Shown one piece after another: positions 14,986 to 23,266 of a stretch of 47,455 nucleotides of DNA. The notes under the pieces are model-generated. The model ran no database searches. It saw nothing but the letters and a program-made list of their open reading frames with translations, and was not told where the DNA came from. The DNA comes from Halanaerobiaceae bacterium ANBcell28 (GTDB lineage Bacteria > Bacillota > Halanaerobiia > Halanaerobiales > DTU029): positions 1 through 47,455 of the forward strand of contig JBBJJH010000028.1 in NCBI GenBank assembly GCA_037623315.1, in the 5' to 3' direction. A program made the position numbers and the translations under genes. Each line of letters starts with the position of its first letter. Position 1 is the first letter of the stretch.

Positions 14986-15738
14986 ATGAGTTCAATTAAA
15001 TTTTGTTCTAATTGTGGAAGTTCAATCCAGAGTAACGAAAATTTTTGCAGTAATTGTGGGTTTAAGGTAAAAAATTCAACAGAATTTACCGAATTAAATT
15101 TACTTAATGATGCAGGTAAAAAAGGTTTTCCTAAAATTGTTGGACATGCTGTTATTTCTATAGTAACAATATTATTATTTTTATTAACTAGATCTATTAT
15201 AAATAATCTATTTGATAATCTTTCCTACAGAGCACATAGTTCTGAAATTATTATAGTTTTTCTGCTAAGTTTTATAGTAAGTCTTATAGTTATCTCAATT
15301 ATAATTGGTTATGGTATAAAACTGAATTTAATAATGTACAAAAAGTCTATAATTAATTTAAAAGATATTTTATTGATAAATGAAATATCTGGCAAAGATA
15401 TAATCTCTTTTCTTATTACTATTACCAAAATTTCAGCAATTAATTTTGGTATACTATTATTTTTTATTAGATCACAAAATGTTTTTTCTATAATAGTACT
15501 AATCCCTATTTCTTTATTAGTAAATAGTTATATGATTTTCAGACCATTTTTTGTATTAGATATGGGTGTAAAATCTGCTGAGGCAAGTAAAAAAAATAAG
15601 ATTATAACTGAGGTTCATTTTTATAAGATAGTAGGTTGGCTATTTATACTAGCTCTTATAACTCCATTAGCTTTTCCTTTTACTTTTCCTCTTGCTTTGT
15701 TCCTTTTAACTAAATTGTATTACGAATTAGTAAGCTAA
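14986..15738 (+). CDS. Zinc-ribbon plus five-span membrane protein
   Basis: The protein has 250 residues. Residues 7-25 form a double CxxC zinc ribbon (CSNCGSS...CSNCG) of the type found at the N-terminus of many small membrane proteins. About five hydrophobic spans follow (around 47-72, 80-105, 133-155, 160-180 and 212-240). The layout recalls YIP1/DUF-type membrane proteins. The start is set by AAGGAAGGT about 10 nt before the ATG. It has its own promoter and no obvious functional link to its neighbours. Confidence 0.65.
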   Translation: MSSIKFCSNCGSSIQSNENFCSNCGFKVKNSTEFTELNLLNDAGKKGFPKIVGHAVISIVTILLFLLTRSIINNLFDNLSYRAHSSEIIIVFLLSFIVSLIVISIIIGYGIKLNLIMYKKSIINLKDILLINEISGKDIISFLITITKISAINFGILLFFIRSQNVFSIIVLIPISLLVNSYMIFRPFFVLDMGVKSAEASKKNKIITEVHFYKIVGWLFILALITPLAFPFTFPLALFLLTKLYYELVS

Positions 15739-15993
15739 AATTTTATAAAACCTAATAAAAATGTACGTATTGGGATATGTTCACTCACTCGTAATTTCTA
15801 TTTTACTGGTATCTCTATAACTTTTTAAAAAACAGCTTTAAAATATAAATTCATATAATTTGAACCTTGAGCTTGCCTTATGGAAGTTATAAGTACAGGA
15901 GGTTGATGCATTAGAACATAAACACTTTCTAAAAAAATCTGCAAAAAAATTATAATGATTGTTATATTAAAACAAAAAGGAGAAATAAAGAAA

Positions 15994-17625
15994 ATGAAAG
16001 TATCTAATTATAAATCACTTATATTTTTAATTTTGCTATCAGTTTTCATTTGTACAACTTATGCTCAGACCTCAAGTCCAACAATAGAAGCTTCATTTGA
16101 GTTTAATAATATCACAGGAACTATTACAGGATATAATGTTGATATAGGAGGAAAAAATGTTATTATTCCTTCTAAAATTAATGATGTTGAGGTAACTTCT
16201 ATTGGCGATTTAGCTTTCACTGCTGATTTTTTAACCTCAGTAGTAATCCCAGATAGCGTTACTTCTATTGGTGATTGGGCTTTTGCTGCTAATAATTTAA
16301 CCTCAATAGTACTAGGAGATAGTATTAGATCTATTGGTGATGCAGCTTTTAGTAATAATGAATTAACTGTAGTAGTAATCCCAAATAGTGTTACTCATAT
16401 TGGTGATTTATCTTTTGCTAATAATTATTTATTTACAGTAAAAATTTCAGATAATGTTACTTCTATTAGTGATTGGGCTTTTGCTGGTAATCGTTTAATC
16501 TCAGTAGAAATTCCAGATAGAGTTACTTCTATTGGTGATTGGGCTTTTGCTCAAAACAATTTAGTATCTGTAGTTTTAGGAAATAGTGTTACTTCTATTG
16601 GTGAATTAGCTTTTTTTCAAAATAATTTAACATCAGTAGTTATAGGGAATAATGTTACTTATATTGGTGATTGGGCTTTTGATTCTAATTATTTGAAATC
16701 AGTAGAAATTCCAGATAGAGTTACTTATATTGGTAAAAATGCTTTTTCTGAAAACAATTTAACATCAGTAATATTAGGAAATAGTGTAAAAAACATTCAT
16801 AGTAGTGCTTTTAAAGATAATGAATTAAGAAAAATAGTAATTCCTGATAGCGTTACTTATATAAATTATTGGTCTTTTGATTCTGATGTCGAACTAATTG
16901 GTTGGAATGAAAAAGAAACTTTTTATAAGAGTTCAAATGCAACAAAAGAAGATGCCTTTAAGTTTGATGAGAGTACAGGAACTATTATAGATTATAATTT
17001 GAATATAGGAGAAAAGGATGTTATTATTCCCTCTAAAATCAATGGGGTTATGGTAACTTCTATTGGTGATTTAGCTTTTCAAGATAATGAATTAAGATCA
17101 TTAATGATCCCAGATAGTGTTACTTCTATTGGTACTGGTGCTTTTATGCATAATAATTTAACATCATTAGTAATCCCAGATAGTGTTACCTCTATTGGTA
17201 ATTATGCTTTTTATAATAATGAATTAACCTCAGTAGAGATACCAAATAGTGTTACTTCTATTGGTATTAGTGCTTTTCTTAATAATAATTTAATCTCAGT
17301 AATCAATTATGATGGATTACCACATACAGAATATATATACTTCACAAATAACGATAATACCATTACAATTTTTTACTATTTCGGAAATGAAAAAGAAGTA
17401 AAAATACCATCAGAAATAGGAGGAAAGAGTGTTACAACTATTGGTGATAGTGCTTTTCGTAATAATAATTTAACCTCAGTAAAAATCCCAGATAATGTTA
17501 CATCTATTGATATCCTTTCTTTTTGGAATAATAATTTAACCTCAGTAATAATCCCAGATAGTGTTACTTCTATTGGTGATGGGGCTTTTGACGATAATGT
17601 CAAACTAATTGGTTGGGATGATTAA
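15994..17625 (+). CDS. Exported BspA-type leucine-rich-repeat (LRR_5) protein
   Basis: The protein has 543 residues from the ATG at 15994 (MKVSNYKSLI), which follows AAAAAGGAG; a frame-open ATG at 15955 lacks a site. A signal peptide (about 1-25, ending TTYAQ) is followed by about 20 LRR_5 units of roughly 23 residues with the consensus VxIPDSVTSIGDWAFxxNNL. Two non-repeat blocks (around residues 300-350 and 430-480) carry a related FDESTG/FTNNDNT-IPSKINGxxVTSIG module start. BspA-type repeats mediate binding to surfaces or other cells. It ends in a strong terminator and has no visible anchor, so it is secreted or loosely bound. Confidence 0.8.
   Translation: MKVSNYKSLIFLILLSVFICTTYAQTSSPTIEASFEFNNITGTITGYNVDIGGKNVIIPSKINDVEVTSIGDLAFTADFLTSVVIPDSVTSIGDWAFAANNLTSIVLGDSIRSIGDAAFSNNELTVVVIPNSVTHIGDLSFANNYLFTVKISDNVTSISDWAFAGNRLISVEIPDRVTSIGDWAFAQNNLVSVVLGNSVTSIGELAFFQNNLTSVVIGNNVTYIGDWAFDSNYLKSVEIPDRVTYIGKNAFSENNLTSVILGNSVKNIHSSAFKDNELRKIVIPDSVTYINYWSFDSDVELIGWNEKETFYKSSNATKEDAFKFDESTGTIIDYNLNIGEKDVIIPSKINGVMVTSIGDLAFQDNELRSLMIPDSVTSIGTGAFMHNNLTSLVIPDSVTSIGNYAFYNNELTSVEIPNSVTSIGISAFLNNNLISVINYDGLPHTEYIYFTNNDNTITIFYYFGNEKEVKIPSEIGGKSVTTIGDSAFRNNNLTSVKIPDNVTSIDILSFWNNNLTSVIIPDSVTSIGDGAFDDNVKLIGWDD
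16190..17600 (+). repeat. 69-bp coding repeats of the LRR protein
   Basis: The DNA repeats with a period of about 69 bp built on GTTACTTCTATTGGTGAT and TTTAACCTCAGTAGTAAT-like blocks. Near-identical copies make this stretch prone to recombination and copy-number change. Confidence 0.7.
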
Positions 17626-17639
17626 TGTATAATAAATAA

Positions 17640-17684
17640 TATATAGAAAAAAACACTCTTTATTAGGGTGTTTTTTTCTATATA
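17640..17684. terminator. Strong terminator after the LRR gene
   Basis: A perfect 17-bp inverted repeat of TATATAGAAAAAAACAC with an 11-nt loop places a T7 run inside the second arm. It serves the LRR gene and the convergent integrase relic. Confidence 0.8.
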
Positions 17685-17696
17685 GATAACCAATCA

Positions 17697-17826
17697 TTAG
17701 TTGATTTTTTCAGGATTGCTTTTGATATATTTGTTTGTTGTAGCAATACTAGCATGACCAGTTGTATCAAAAGCTACAGCAAGATCACACCCTTTAGCAA
17801 TTGCATGCGACAAATTAGAGTGCTGA
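17697..17826 (-). pseudogene. C-terminal tyrosine-recombinase fragment
   Basis: Minus-strand translation gives GHASIATTNKYIKSNPEKIN-stop preceded by HSNLSHAIAKGCDLA, which matches the last two catalytic boxes (H/G-H and Tyr) of XerC/D-like recombinases. Nothing upstream continues the domain, so it is a relic. Confidence 0.65.
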
Positions 17827-17831
17827 TATAT

Positions 17832-18266
17832 GAAATATTATAAAATATTATCTTTTTTGTATTCTATAACACCTTAATAAATAGCTTATTTTTAATTTTT
17901 TTCCAATTATCGTACTAAAAACCCGCACGTTTATCATTATATGAACTGCTCCAGAATTCTTTTCTAGAAAGTTAATGCACAAGGAAAATCTCTACATACA
18001 CTAGTATCAATGATAGTTTTTATTTCAAATAACTCAATTTATACACAACACCCTAGGAATTATAGTAAGCTAATTGGAAAAATGTTTACATAAAATATTG
18101 AACCTTGCCTAAAAAACCAATCACATATAAATTTTTCCAAAACTGAAGTAAATGTCTCACAATATATCTTTTGTGACATTTTCAAAAAAAGGAGTTACAA
18201 CCCTATAGATCAAGGTTCATGGTAGTTTGACTATATAATAACCATAAAATTATGTCCTTCTATATA
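17832..18266. other. Intergenic region upstream of the recombinase
   Basis: There is no coding frame. It holds a hairpin around AATGTC..CACAA/TTGTG.CATT (about 18151-18180) and an inverted pair TTGAACCTTG (18098-18107) and CAAGGTTCA (18211-18219). The first motif also occurs at 15860-15869. These may be recombinase-binding sites. Confidence 0.35.
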
Positions 18267-18295
18267 TTGACTGTCGACTTATAATGTCCTATAAT
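18267..18295 (+). promoter_or_regulatory. Promoter of the short recombinase gene
   Basis: -35 TTGACT (18267-18272) and -10 TATAAT (18290-18295) have 17-bp spacing, about 36 nt before the ATG at 18332. It overlaps an in-frame upstream ATG (18284), which argues against that start. Confidence 0.65.
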
Positions 18296-18331
18296 GTATT
18301 TAAAATTGGATTTGTGAAGGGATGCGTCTCA

Positions 18332-18877
18332 ATGAATTTAGTACAGCCAATTAGAGACAAAAAGAAGATAGAGGAAATGAAAACAGAATTACTTAGAAAA
18401 AACTACAGGGATTATATTCTTTTTCTTGTTGGGATAAATACAGGATTGAGAGTTAGTGATATTCTGAAATTAAAAGTAGCTGATGTAAAAGAGAAAACAC
18501 ACATAATGATCAAGGAACAAAAAACAGGAAAATCTAAAAGAATATTTATCAATAATAATCTAAGGCTAGAGTTAGATAAATACATTGCAAATCTTAATGA
18601 TGATACATACTTATTTGTGAGTAACAAAGGTGAAAATTCTCCTATATCCAGAAGGCACGCTTATAGAATTCTTAAAGAAGTTGGTGATAGTATTGGTCTT
18701 AAAGAAGTTGGTACTCATACTATGCGTAAGACTTTTGGGTACTGGCATTATCAACAATACCATGATGTTGCATTACTGCAAGAACTTTTTAACCATTCAG
18801 CCCCTAGCGTTACCCTCAAATACATAGGAATAAATCAGGACTTGATGGATGAATCTCTTAAAGAATTCAGCCTATAG
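18332..18877 (+). CDS. Short tyrosine recombinase (catalytic domain only)
   Basis: The protein has 181 residues from MNLVQPIRDK, chosen because the promoter overlaps the upstream ATG and GAAGGG precedes this one. All catalytic residues are visible: Arg40 (GLRVSD), Lys around 64-67 (KTGK), His129-x-x-Arg132 (THTMRK), His155 (NHSAPS) and Tyr164 (LKYIGI). The N-terminal SAM-like core-binding domain of phage integrases is missing. Such minimal recombinases are common on Firmicute plasmids and defence islands and act as resolvases or invertases. This is the only recombinase in the window that looks functional. Upstream inverted repeats (17832-18266) could be its sites. Confidence 0.85.
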   Translation: MNLVQPIRDKKKIEEMKTELLRKNYRDYILFLVGINTGLRVSDILKLKVADVKEKTHIMIKEQKTGKSKRIFINNNLRLELDKYIANLNDDTYLFVSNKGENSPISRRHAYRILKEVGDSIGLKEVGTHTMRKTFGYWHYQQYHDVALLQELFNHSAPSVTLKYIGINQDLMDESLKEFSL

Positions 18878-19082
18878 AATAGACATAGCAAAATAGAAGG
18901 TTATTAATTCTTTTTTATGAATCTCTGCTAATCTTACAATGGAAATAAATTCTATTACTATTTTTTCATATCAATTTTCTTCCATTTAAAAAATATTTTA
19001 ATATAAATAACTATACCATCTTGAAAAAATAAAAAAAACCTCCTATCGTATCTGTTTTATACGGATCTTGGAGGTGATACCA

Positions 19083-19226
19083 GTGAAAAATCACTACAAA
19101 ATAGCAACAACCATCGCAATAACAATCATTTCACTCACTGTTGCAGTGCACTTGTACCAATTCCTTGATGTTGATATTCACTTCAAAATTAATGTGAACG
19201 TAGAAATGTACAACACAGCACAATAG
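19083..19226 (+). CDS. 47-residue single-span membrane peptide (candidate type I toxin)
   Basis: A GTG start at 19083 has an exceptionally strong site GGAGGTGA (19070-19077). It encodes 47 residues: a basic start (KNHYK), one hydrophobic helix (about 7-27: IATTIAITIISLTVAVHLY) and a polar strand-like tail (DVDIHFKINVNVEMYN). The site can pair with ACCTCC at 19038-19043, extended by TATCGTAT/ATACGGAT, so the mRNA can fold to hide it. A terminator follows 11 nt after the stop. Size, topology, hidden site and antisense transcription all match type I toxins such as TxpA or BsrG. No sequence homology to a named toxin is claimed. Confidence 0.65.
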   Translation: MKNHYKIATTIAITIISLTVAVHLYQFLDVDIHFKINVNVEMYNTAQ

Positions 19227-19236
19227 GAAGGTCTTT

Positions 19237-19264
19237 GAGTCAGATCCCACAACCTGGCTCTTTT
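19237..19264 (+). terminator. Terminator of the 47-codon gene
   Basis: The stem GAGTCAG/CTGGCTC (one G-T pair) has a 10-nt loop followed by TTTT. Confidence 0.65.
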
Positions 19265-19312
19265 AAGTATTTAGAATTAATTATTTAAATATATATAACT
19301 GTTTATATTAAA

Positions 19313-19341
19313 ATTCTATCATTATGCAATATGGTTGTCAA
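19313..19341 (-). promoter_or_regulatory. Consensus minus-strand promoter driving the antisense RNA
   Basis: On the minus strand TTGACA (19336-19341) and TAGAAT (19313-19318) are spaced by exactly 17 bases. The only thing downstream on that strand is the complement of the small toxin-like gene. Confidence 0.65.
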
Positions 19342-19373
19342 TCTTGTCCTTTTGTAGTACAGTATGTCCATAT

Positions 19374-20162
19374 TTAATTTTGCCAGCTAGTTAATATACC
19401 ATTTTCAAAATAATAATATTTTCTATTACTTACATCACCATAAACCCATTGTTCTCTAACTCTAAAAGCTGTTACAGTCCTATTTATATCATTGGGTTGA
19501 CCTAAAACAATTCTTGCCATTTCATCTGTCATCCCTATCCATATGTATCCTTTAATGAATTTACTTTTAATTTCTCCGCTAAGTTCTGGATTTTGATCTA
19601 TATATTCCATTCGAGTTTTTGGCGTTTTTTCTTTTACATATTCTTTAGCTTCTTCACTTATATTAGGATGTCGATCTAAAAACTTTTCAACATATTTCTG
19701 ATTTCTCTTCTTTCTTTCTCTGTTGAGGTTAGACCAAGAAAAATCTAAACTAGTTCCAAAATATAAGTTTGAACTTCCCTCAACTAAAGCATATCCTGCA
19801 TCTAAACTTACAAAACTTGAATTGGAAATTTGATGAATATATCCTCCACCAATACCAAATCCTGTTTTATCTATTTCTTCGGCATTGTCATCCTTTATAA
19901 TATAAGATACATCTCCAAAAAAACCATTATTTTTATCAGTATAATATTTAATTCCAAGCCTCCCTGTTGAATTGTGTGTTTGTTCTTTATTATATATAAC
20001 CCTAGAATCAAAATAAAAAGAAAGATTGTCGCCTGCAATATATTCTATTACTTTAATTCCAAAACCTTCATTGTTACCAATCATTAATCCACTTCTCCAT
20101 TCTGCATTAACTCCTCCTGTGATAATCAACATAAAAACCATTATTAATATGTATTTTTTCAT
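19374..20162 (-). CDS. Exported small-barrel protein with C-terminal BamE/SmpA-like domain
   Basis: The protein has 262 residues from MKKYILIMVF, which follows GGAGAAAAAAG; the in-frame ATG at 20201 precedes the ribosome binding site. A signal peptide (about 1-21, ending VNAEW) is followed by about 120 residues of short amphipathic strands (GFGIKVIEY, LSFYFDSRVIY, GRLGIKYYTD, SFVSLDAGYALV, LYFGTSLDFSW), as in small outer-membrane barrels. A charged linker with HPNISEEA-type repeats comes next. The last ~55 residues (IWIGMTDEMARIVLGQPNDI...EQWVYGD...KYYYFENGILTSWQ) match the SmpA/OmlA/BamE fold. The fusion suggests an envelope protein of a diderm cell. Confidence 0.65.
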   Translation of the reverse strand: MKKYILIMVFMLIITGGVNAEWRSGLMIGNNEGFGIKVIEYIAGDNLSFYFDSRVIYNKEQTHNSTGRLGIKYYTDKNNGFFGDVSYIIKDDNAEEIDKTGFGIGGGYIHQISNSSFVSLDAGYALVEGSSNLYFGTSLDFSWSNLNRERKKRNQKYVEKFLDRHPNISEEAKEYVKEKTPKTRMEYIDQNPELSGEIKSKFIKGYIWIGMTDEMARIVLGQPNDINRTVTAFRVREQWVYGDVSNRKYYYFENGILTSWQN

Positions 20163-20252
20163 CTTTTTTCTCCTTTCCCTTATTACCTTTTTAATATCCA
20201 ACTAGAAACATAGTTAAAACTATTTTCTTTAGCTTCGTTATTAAATTGATTA

Positions 20253-20543
20253 CTAACTAGATAGTCTCTTATTAAAGAATATAATTCCATCAGTTTCTAG
20301 ATTAAGATATACTAATTCTTTTTTAATTTGAGAAACATCTTCTTTTAAATCGTTAATTCCTTCTTTAATAATCTTTTCTAAATTTTTTATATCGTCTTTG
20401 AGAGTTTTCAATTCTGAGAGATCCTCTTTTAATTGCCCGATGTCTTTATCGACTGTTTGTGAAAAATTATAAAATCCTTGTAATAGTGCATCAATTTTCT
20501 CTTCTCGACTTGTAGACTCTAAGGCTTTTTCAATATCATTCAT
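20253..20543 (-). CDS. Small coiled-coil protein, unknown
   Basis: The protein has 96 residues with ribosome binding site GGGAGG before the ATG. Residues about 30-80 are heptad-like and rich in Leu, Ile, Lys, Glu and Asp (DIGQLKEDLSELKTLKDDIK, LEKIIKEGINDLKEDVSQIK), so it should form a parallel coiled coil. It may be a partner subunit for a neighbouring gene, but it stands apart from both by more than 50 bp. Confidence 0.55.
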   Translation of the reverse strand: MNDIEKALESTSREEKIDALLQGFYNFSQTVDKDIGQLKEDLSELKTLKDDIKNLEKIIKEGINDLKEDVSQIKKELVYLNLETDGIIFFNKRLSS

Positions 20544-20729
20544 AATTTATTCCTCCCATTATTTTCATACCTATGATAATATCAACATTTTCCAGAAAGC
20601 AATTCATTATTTTGTTTAAAACCTTGTATCTTTTTGTCGGGATTTTTTTAAAAAAACAGTAACCCTCTTATATAGTATGAAAGAGCAACAATGTTAAATT
20701 TAATACCATAGCCTTTGTCTATCAAAGGA

Positions 20730-21599
20730 CTAACTAACTTCATCTGTAGATTCTTCTGTCTTATTTTCTATAATAACCCTATTATACTCATCTATATATG
20801 TCTGCAACTCATGCCTATCCACTAATTTAACATCAGAAGCCTCTGCTAATTCTTTAGCCGAAGGCGTATATAACCTATTAGTAATAACCATTGCCTGATC
20901 ACAACTATAGAATCTCTTTGCTGCTAATGTTTGTTGTATAGCAGTGTTTCCTACATTATCTTTATAATTTTTTGCCTGAATGACAATTTTTTGGCCATAT
21001 CTTATAGCAAATAGATCTGCACCCTGATCATGGCTCTTTTTGGTTTCTTCAACTGAATACCCCAGTGTATTAAATACTTTAACCAGGAAGTCTTCAAATT
21101 CATATCCTGACATTATATCAATTTCATACATTGTAATCAATTCATTTTTATCGAAGTTTTCCAAGGAATTTTTTAATCTAGATACTAATATTTCATTATA
21201 TATTGATTCACTTTTTTCCAGAAAGCTATTTATGTTGTAATAATCCATTAACACTTCTTCTTTATCTATATTCTTATAATCTAACTGGTCACCAAATAAG
21301 CTATTTAACCAAAAGTAATATACCATCAAGTGATAATTATCTCTAAATGTTGTTCCACTTTCTGAAATATATGATCTTAAAGTACCATTTAAGGTTGTCC
21401 CAATATGAGCTTCAAGTCTTTTAACAAAATTATCATATCTAAATTGAAAAGCTGTAGTTCTTACTAATTTAGATAATAACTCAGGGAAGTCAGCAATTTC
21501 TTTAAAATTTAACCTTAATAATACCTGTCTGAATAAGCTTAACTTAGGATCAGTAGCTGGATCTCCAGTTTCAGTACCATATTTTCCTACCAAATGCAC
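20730..21599 (-). CDS. Mrr-type restriction endonuclease (Mrr_cat), separated by TAG from an upstream zinc ribbon
   Basis: The readable start is GTG at 21599 with no ribosome binding site, giving 289 residues. Residues 164-215 contain the Mrr catalytic domain: SGYEFEDFLVKVFNTLGYSV (Glu167), DQGADL (Asp191-Asp195) and IQAKNY (Gln208, Lys210), a PD-(D/E)XK site of methylation-dependent type IV restriction enzymes. The N-terminal 150 residues are helical. The frame stays open and protein-like upstream of 21599 (REDVIKKYNEYKQPYFNNF) up to an in-frame TAG at 21663-21665, the stop of the zinc-ribbon frame. No ATG, GTG or TTG lies between them, so the gene is either interrupted by a nonsense codon, read through, or restarted poorly at GTG. 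Confidence 0.75.
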   Translation of the reverse strand: MHLVGKYGTETGDPATDPKLSLFRQVLLRLNFKEIADFPELLSKLVRTTAFQFRYDNFVKRLEAHIGTTLNGTLRSYISESGTTFRDNYHLMVYYFWLNSLFGDQLDYKNIDKEEVLMDYYNINSFLEKSESIYNEILVSRLKNSLENFDKNELITMYEIDIMSGYEFEDFLVKVFNTLGYSVEETKKSHDQGADLFAIRYGQKIVIQAKNYKDNVGNTAIQQTLAAKRFYSCDQAMVITNRLYTPSAKELAEASDVKLVDRHELQTYIDEYNRVIIENKTEESTDEVS

Positions 21600-21662
21600 A
21601 AAATTATTAAAATATGGCTGTTTATACTCATTATATTTTTTAATAACATCTTCTCTTTTTAG

Positions 21663-21848
21663 CTATAAATACTTTTTCTCTTTTTTCTTAAATAAGTCAA
21701 TTATAAATCCTTTTGACTTATAATTTAATTCTGGATAATATGCAGGATCTAAAGGAATATACTCATCATAAAATTCTTCACCACAATCGTGACATATGTT
21801 TTCAAAAGATATTTTACCACATTTAAAACACCAATATATCATTAACAT
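21663..21848 (-). CDS. Zinc-ribbon segment upstream of and in frame with the Mrr gene
   Basis: The segment has 61 residues. The site AAGGTGGG precedes two ATG codons (21848, 21842). CFKCGKISFENICHDCG is a zinc ribbon, followed by an aromatic linker (DPAYYPELNYKSKG) and a basic end (FKKKEKKYL). It ends with TAG in exactly the frame used by the Mrr gene, and the sequence after TAG continues as plausible protein. The original gene was probably one zinc-ribbon/Mrr protein of about 370 residues. Confidence 0.55.
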   Translation of the reverse strand: MLMIYWCFKCGKISFENICHDCGEEFYDEYIPLDPAYYPELNYKSKGFIIDLFKKKEKKYL

Positions 21849-21961
21849 CCCACCTTAATATATGATTTTTCCCTAAAAACAAGTACTTACAGCCATAGAC
21901 AAAAGCTTAATACCCGTATAATAATAACTCGCCAATTTAGTCTCTTTTTATACATTAAAAA

Positions 21962-22321
21962 TTATCCTAACAGCTCATCTTTATATTCAACCAAATCAAG
22001 TTCTTCTTCTAAAATATCCTTTATTTTCAAAATAGTGTCTCTGCTATTAGCAGAAATAGAAACACCAGTAAACCTACTATATTCATTTTTTAACATAACA
22101 ATAATATCATCACTTGACCTGATAACAAATTTAGTTGCTTTTTCAGGTGATTCTATATACATTATATCTTCTAAAATAGCAAATATTAAATCCTCAAACT
22201 CTCTATCACCCAAACTTTTTTCTACTTTGATAGACTCAATATCACCTATCTTTTTTAATGCTATATAGATCCTCTCTAAATCAAAAGCTTTCTTTTCATA
22301 ATCCATTGATTTTCTTATCAT
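21962..22321 (-). CDS. Unknown 119-residue protein
   Basis: AAGGAG precedes the ATG. The protein is acidic and mixed alpha/beta, with a segment TKFVIRSSDDIIVMLKNEYSR that could be a small sensor-like strand-helix unit. It is transcribed in the same direction as the nuclease genes on both sides, with more than 100-bp gaps, so operon membership is unclear. No family recognised. Confidence 0.5.
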   Translation of the reverse strand: MIRKSMDYEKKAFDLERIYIALKKIGDIESIKVEKSLGDREFEDLIFAILEDIMYIESPEKATKFVIRSSDDIIVMLKNEYSRFTGVSISANSRDTILKIKDILEEELDLVEYKDELLG

Positions 22322-22457
22322 TAGTTTTTGACTCCTTCCTTAATAATTATTTTTTTAAAAACATAGTATATAATTTTATAGTTTGAATAAAAATATATCT
22401 ACCATAATTTTTTCAATATTTTACTCATAATATTCGGTATTGAAAATGCATGTTCTA

Positions 22458-23132
22458 CTATATATTAGCAAGAAATTCTTTATGCACTTGAGTATTATAT
22501 TTATTATCTCTTAAGTAAATATATTGCTCAAATTGCTCTAGTGTTAATTTTTCCTGTTTTTTTATTGCGGTTTCTAACAATTCAAATGTTTTATTTATAG
22601 CCTTTATATCATTTTCTCCATAATCTGTTTCTAATAAATGATTTAAGTATAGCTTGAAACTCTCCATTTCTTTCATCTTTTTTTCTTCTTCATAATATTC
22701 TATTCGCTTCTCAAATTCAGAGGCTAATATAGGTTTGTTGGAATATTTTCTCTTAACACTACATCTAAATAAAAGAACTGTTTTATCACATATCCTTATA
22801 ACATTATTTTCATGCATTTCATACTGATTTTTTAATTTAACTATATAATCTTTGTAATAATTTGTATCAATTTCTTCTAGTTCTATAAATTCATTAACCT
22901 GCTTAGAACCACCTTTATAAAAATGTAAGTCGTAATTTTCATCGAAATTTAACTGATTAGGTATGATATCTATGAGTGTTATACCATACGTCTTATCTTT
23001 ACTAACTTTTCTTGTTTTAAATAAAAATAAATACGAATCAAAAAAATCATTACCATACACTTTTTCCTGATGGTTAATTCTCCCTGAAATTTTAACAATG
23101 ATATTATCATAATTAGACTTTCTTAAAATCAT
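22458..23132 (-). CDS. Unknown 224-residue protein downstream of the DUF4365-like gene
   Basis: The ribosome binding site AAAAGGAG precedes the ATG. The N-terminal ~130 residues look like an alpha/beta or beta-rich domain (NIIVKISGRINHQEKVYGND, SYLFLFKTRK, YGITLIDIIPN, NVIRICDKTVLLFRCSV); the C-terminal ~90 residues are helical and charged. It lies 134 bp after the nuclease gene at 23267 and may be its partner. I cannot assign a family. Confidence 0.5.
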   Translation of the reverse strand: MILRKSNYDNIIVKISGRINHQEKVYGNDFFDSYLFLFKTRKVSKDKTYGITLIDIIPNQLNFDENYDLHFYKGGSKQVNEFIELEEIDTNYYKDYIVKLKNQYEMHENNVIRICDKTVLLFRCSVKRKYSNKPILASEFEKRIEYYEEEKKMKEMESFKLYLNHLLETDYGENDIKAINKTFELLETAIKKQEKLTLEQFEQYIYLRDNKYNTQVHKEFLANI

Positions 23133-23266
23133 TTGTACTCTCCTTTTTAAAAGAATAAATTTAATTTAATCTTCTTCAATAACTATTTTATATTTTTTTA
23201 TAATAATATCCATTTTATATTAAAAGCATAATGTAAAAAGTTCATTATCATGCATTAATTAAATTA

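Larger units (their letters stand above)
19027..19306 (-). ncRNA. Putative antisense RNA opposite the 47-codon toxin-like gene
   Basis: A consensus minus-strand promoter (19313-19341) would start a transcript near 19305. It would run leftward across the toxin terminator and the whole small gene and end at a minus-strand terminator: the stem ACCTCC..GGAGGT (19038-19043 with 19070-19075) plus inner pairing, followed by T8-A-T6. The product would be about 280 nt, fully complementary to the 3' part and coding part of the mRNA. No reading frame on the minus strand explains this transcript. This is the arrangement of type I antitoxins. Confidence 0.6.

Noticed and set aside
17376-17603. Minus-strand frame opposite the LRR gene
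   Set aside because: It is a repetitive shadow of the plus-strand LRR repeats.
18284-18331. Longer start for the short recombinase
   Set aside because: The upstream ATG lies inside the promoter (-10 at 18290-18295), so it cannot be on the transcript.
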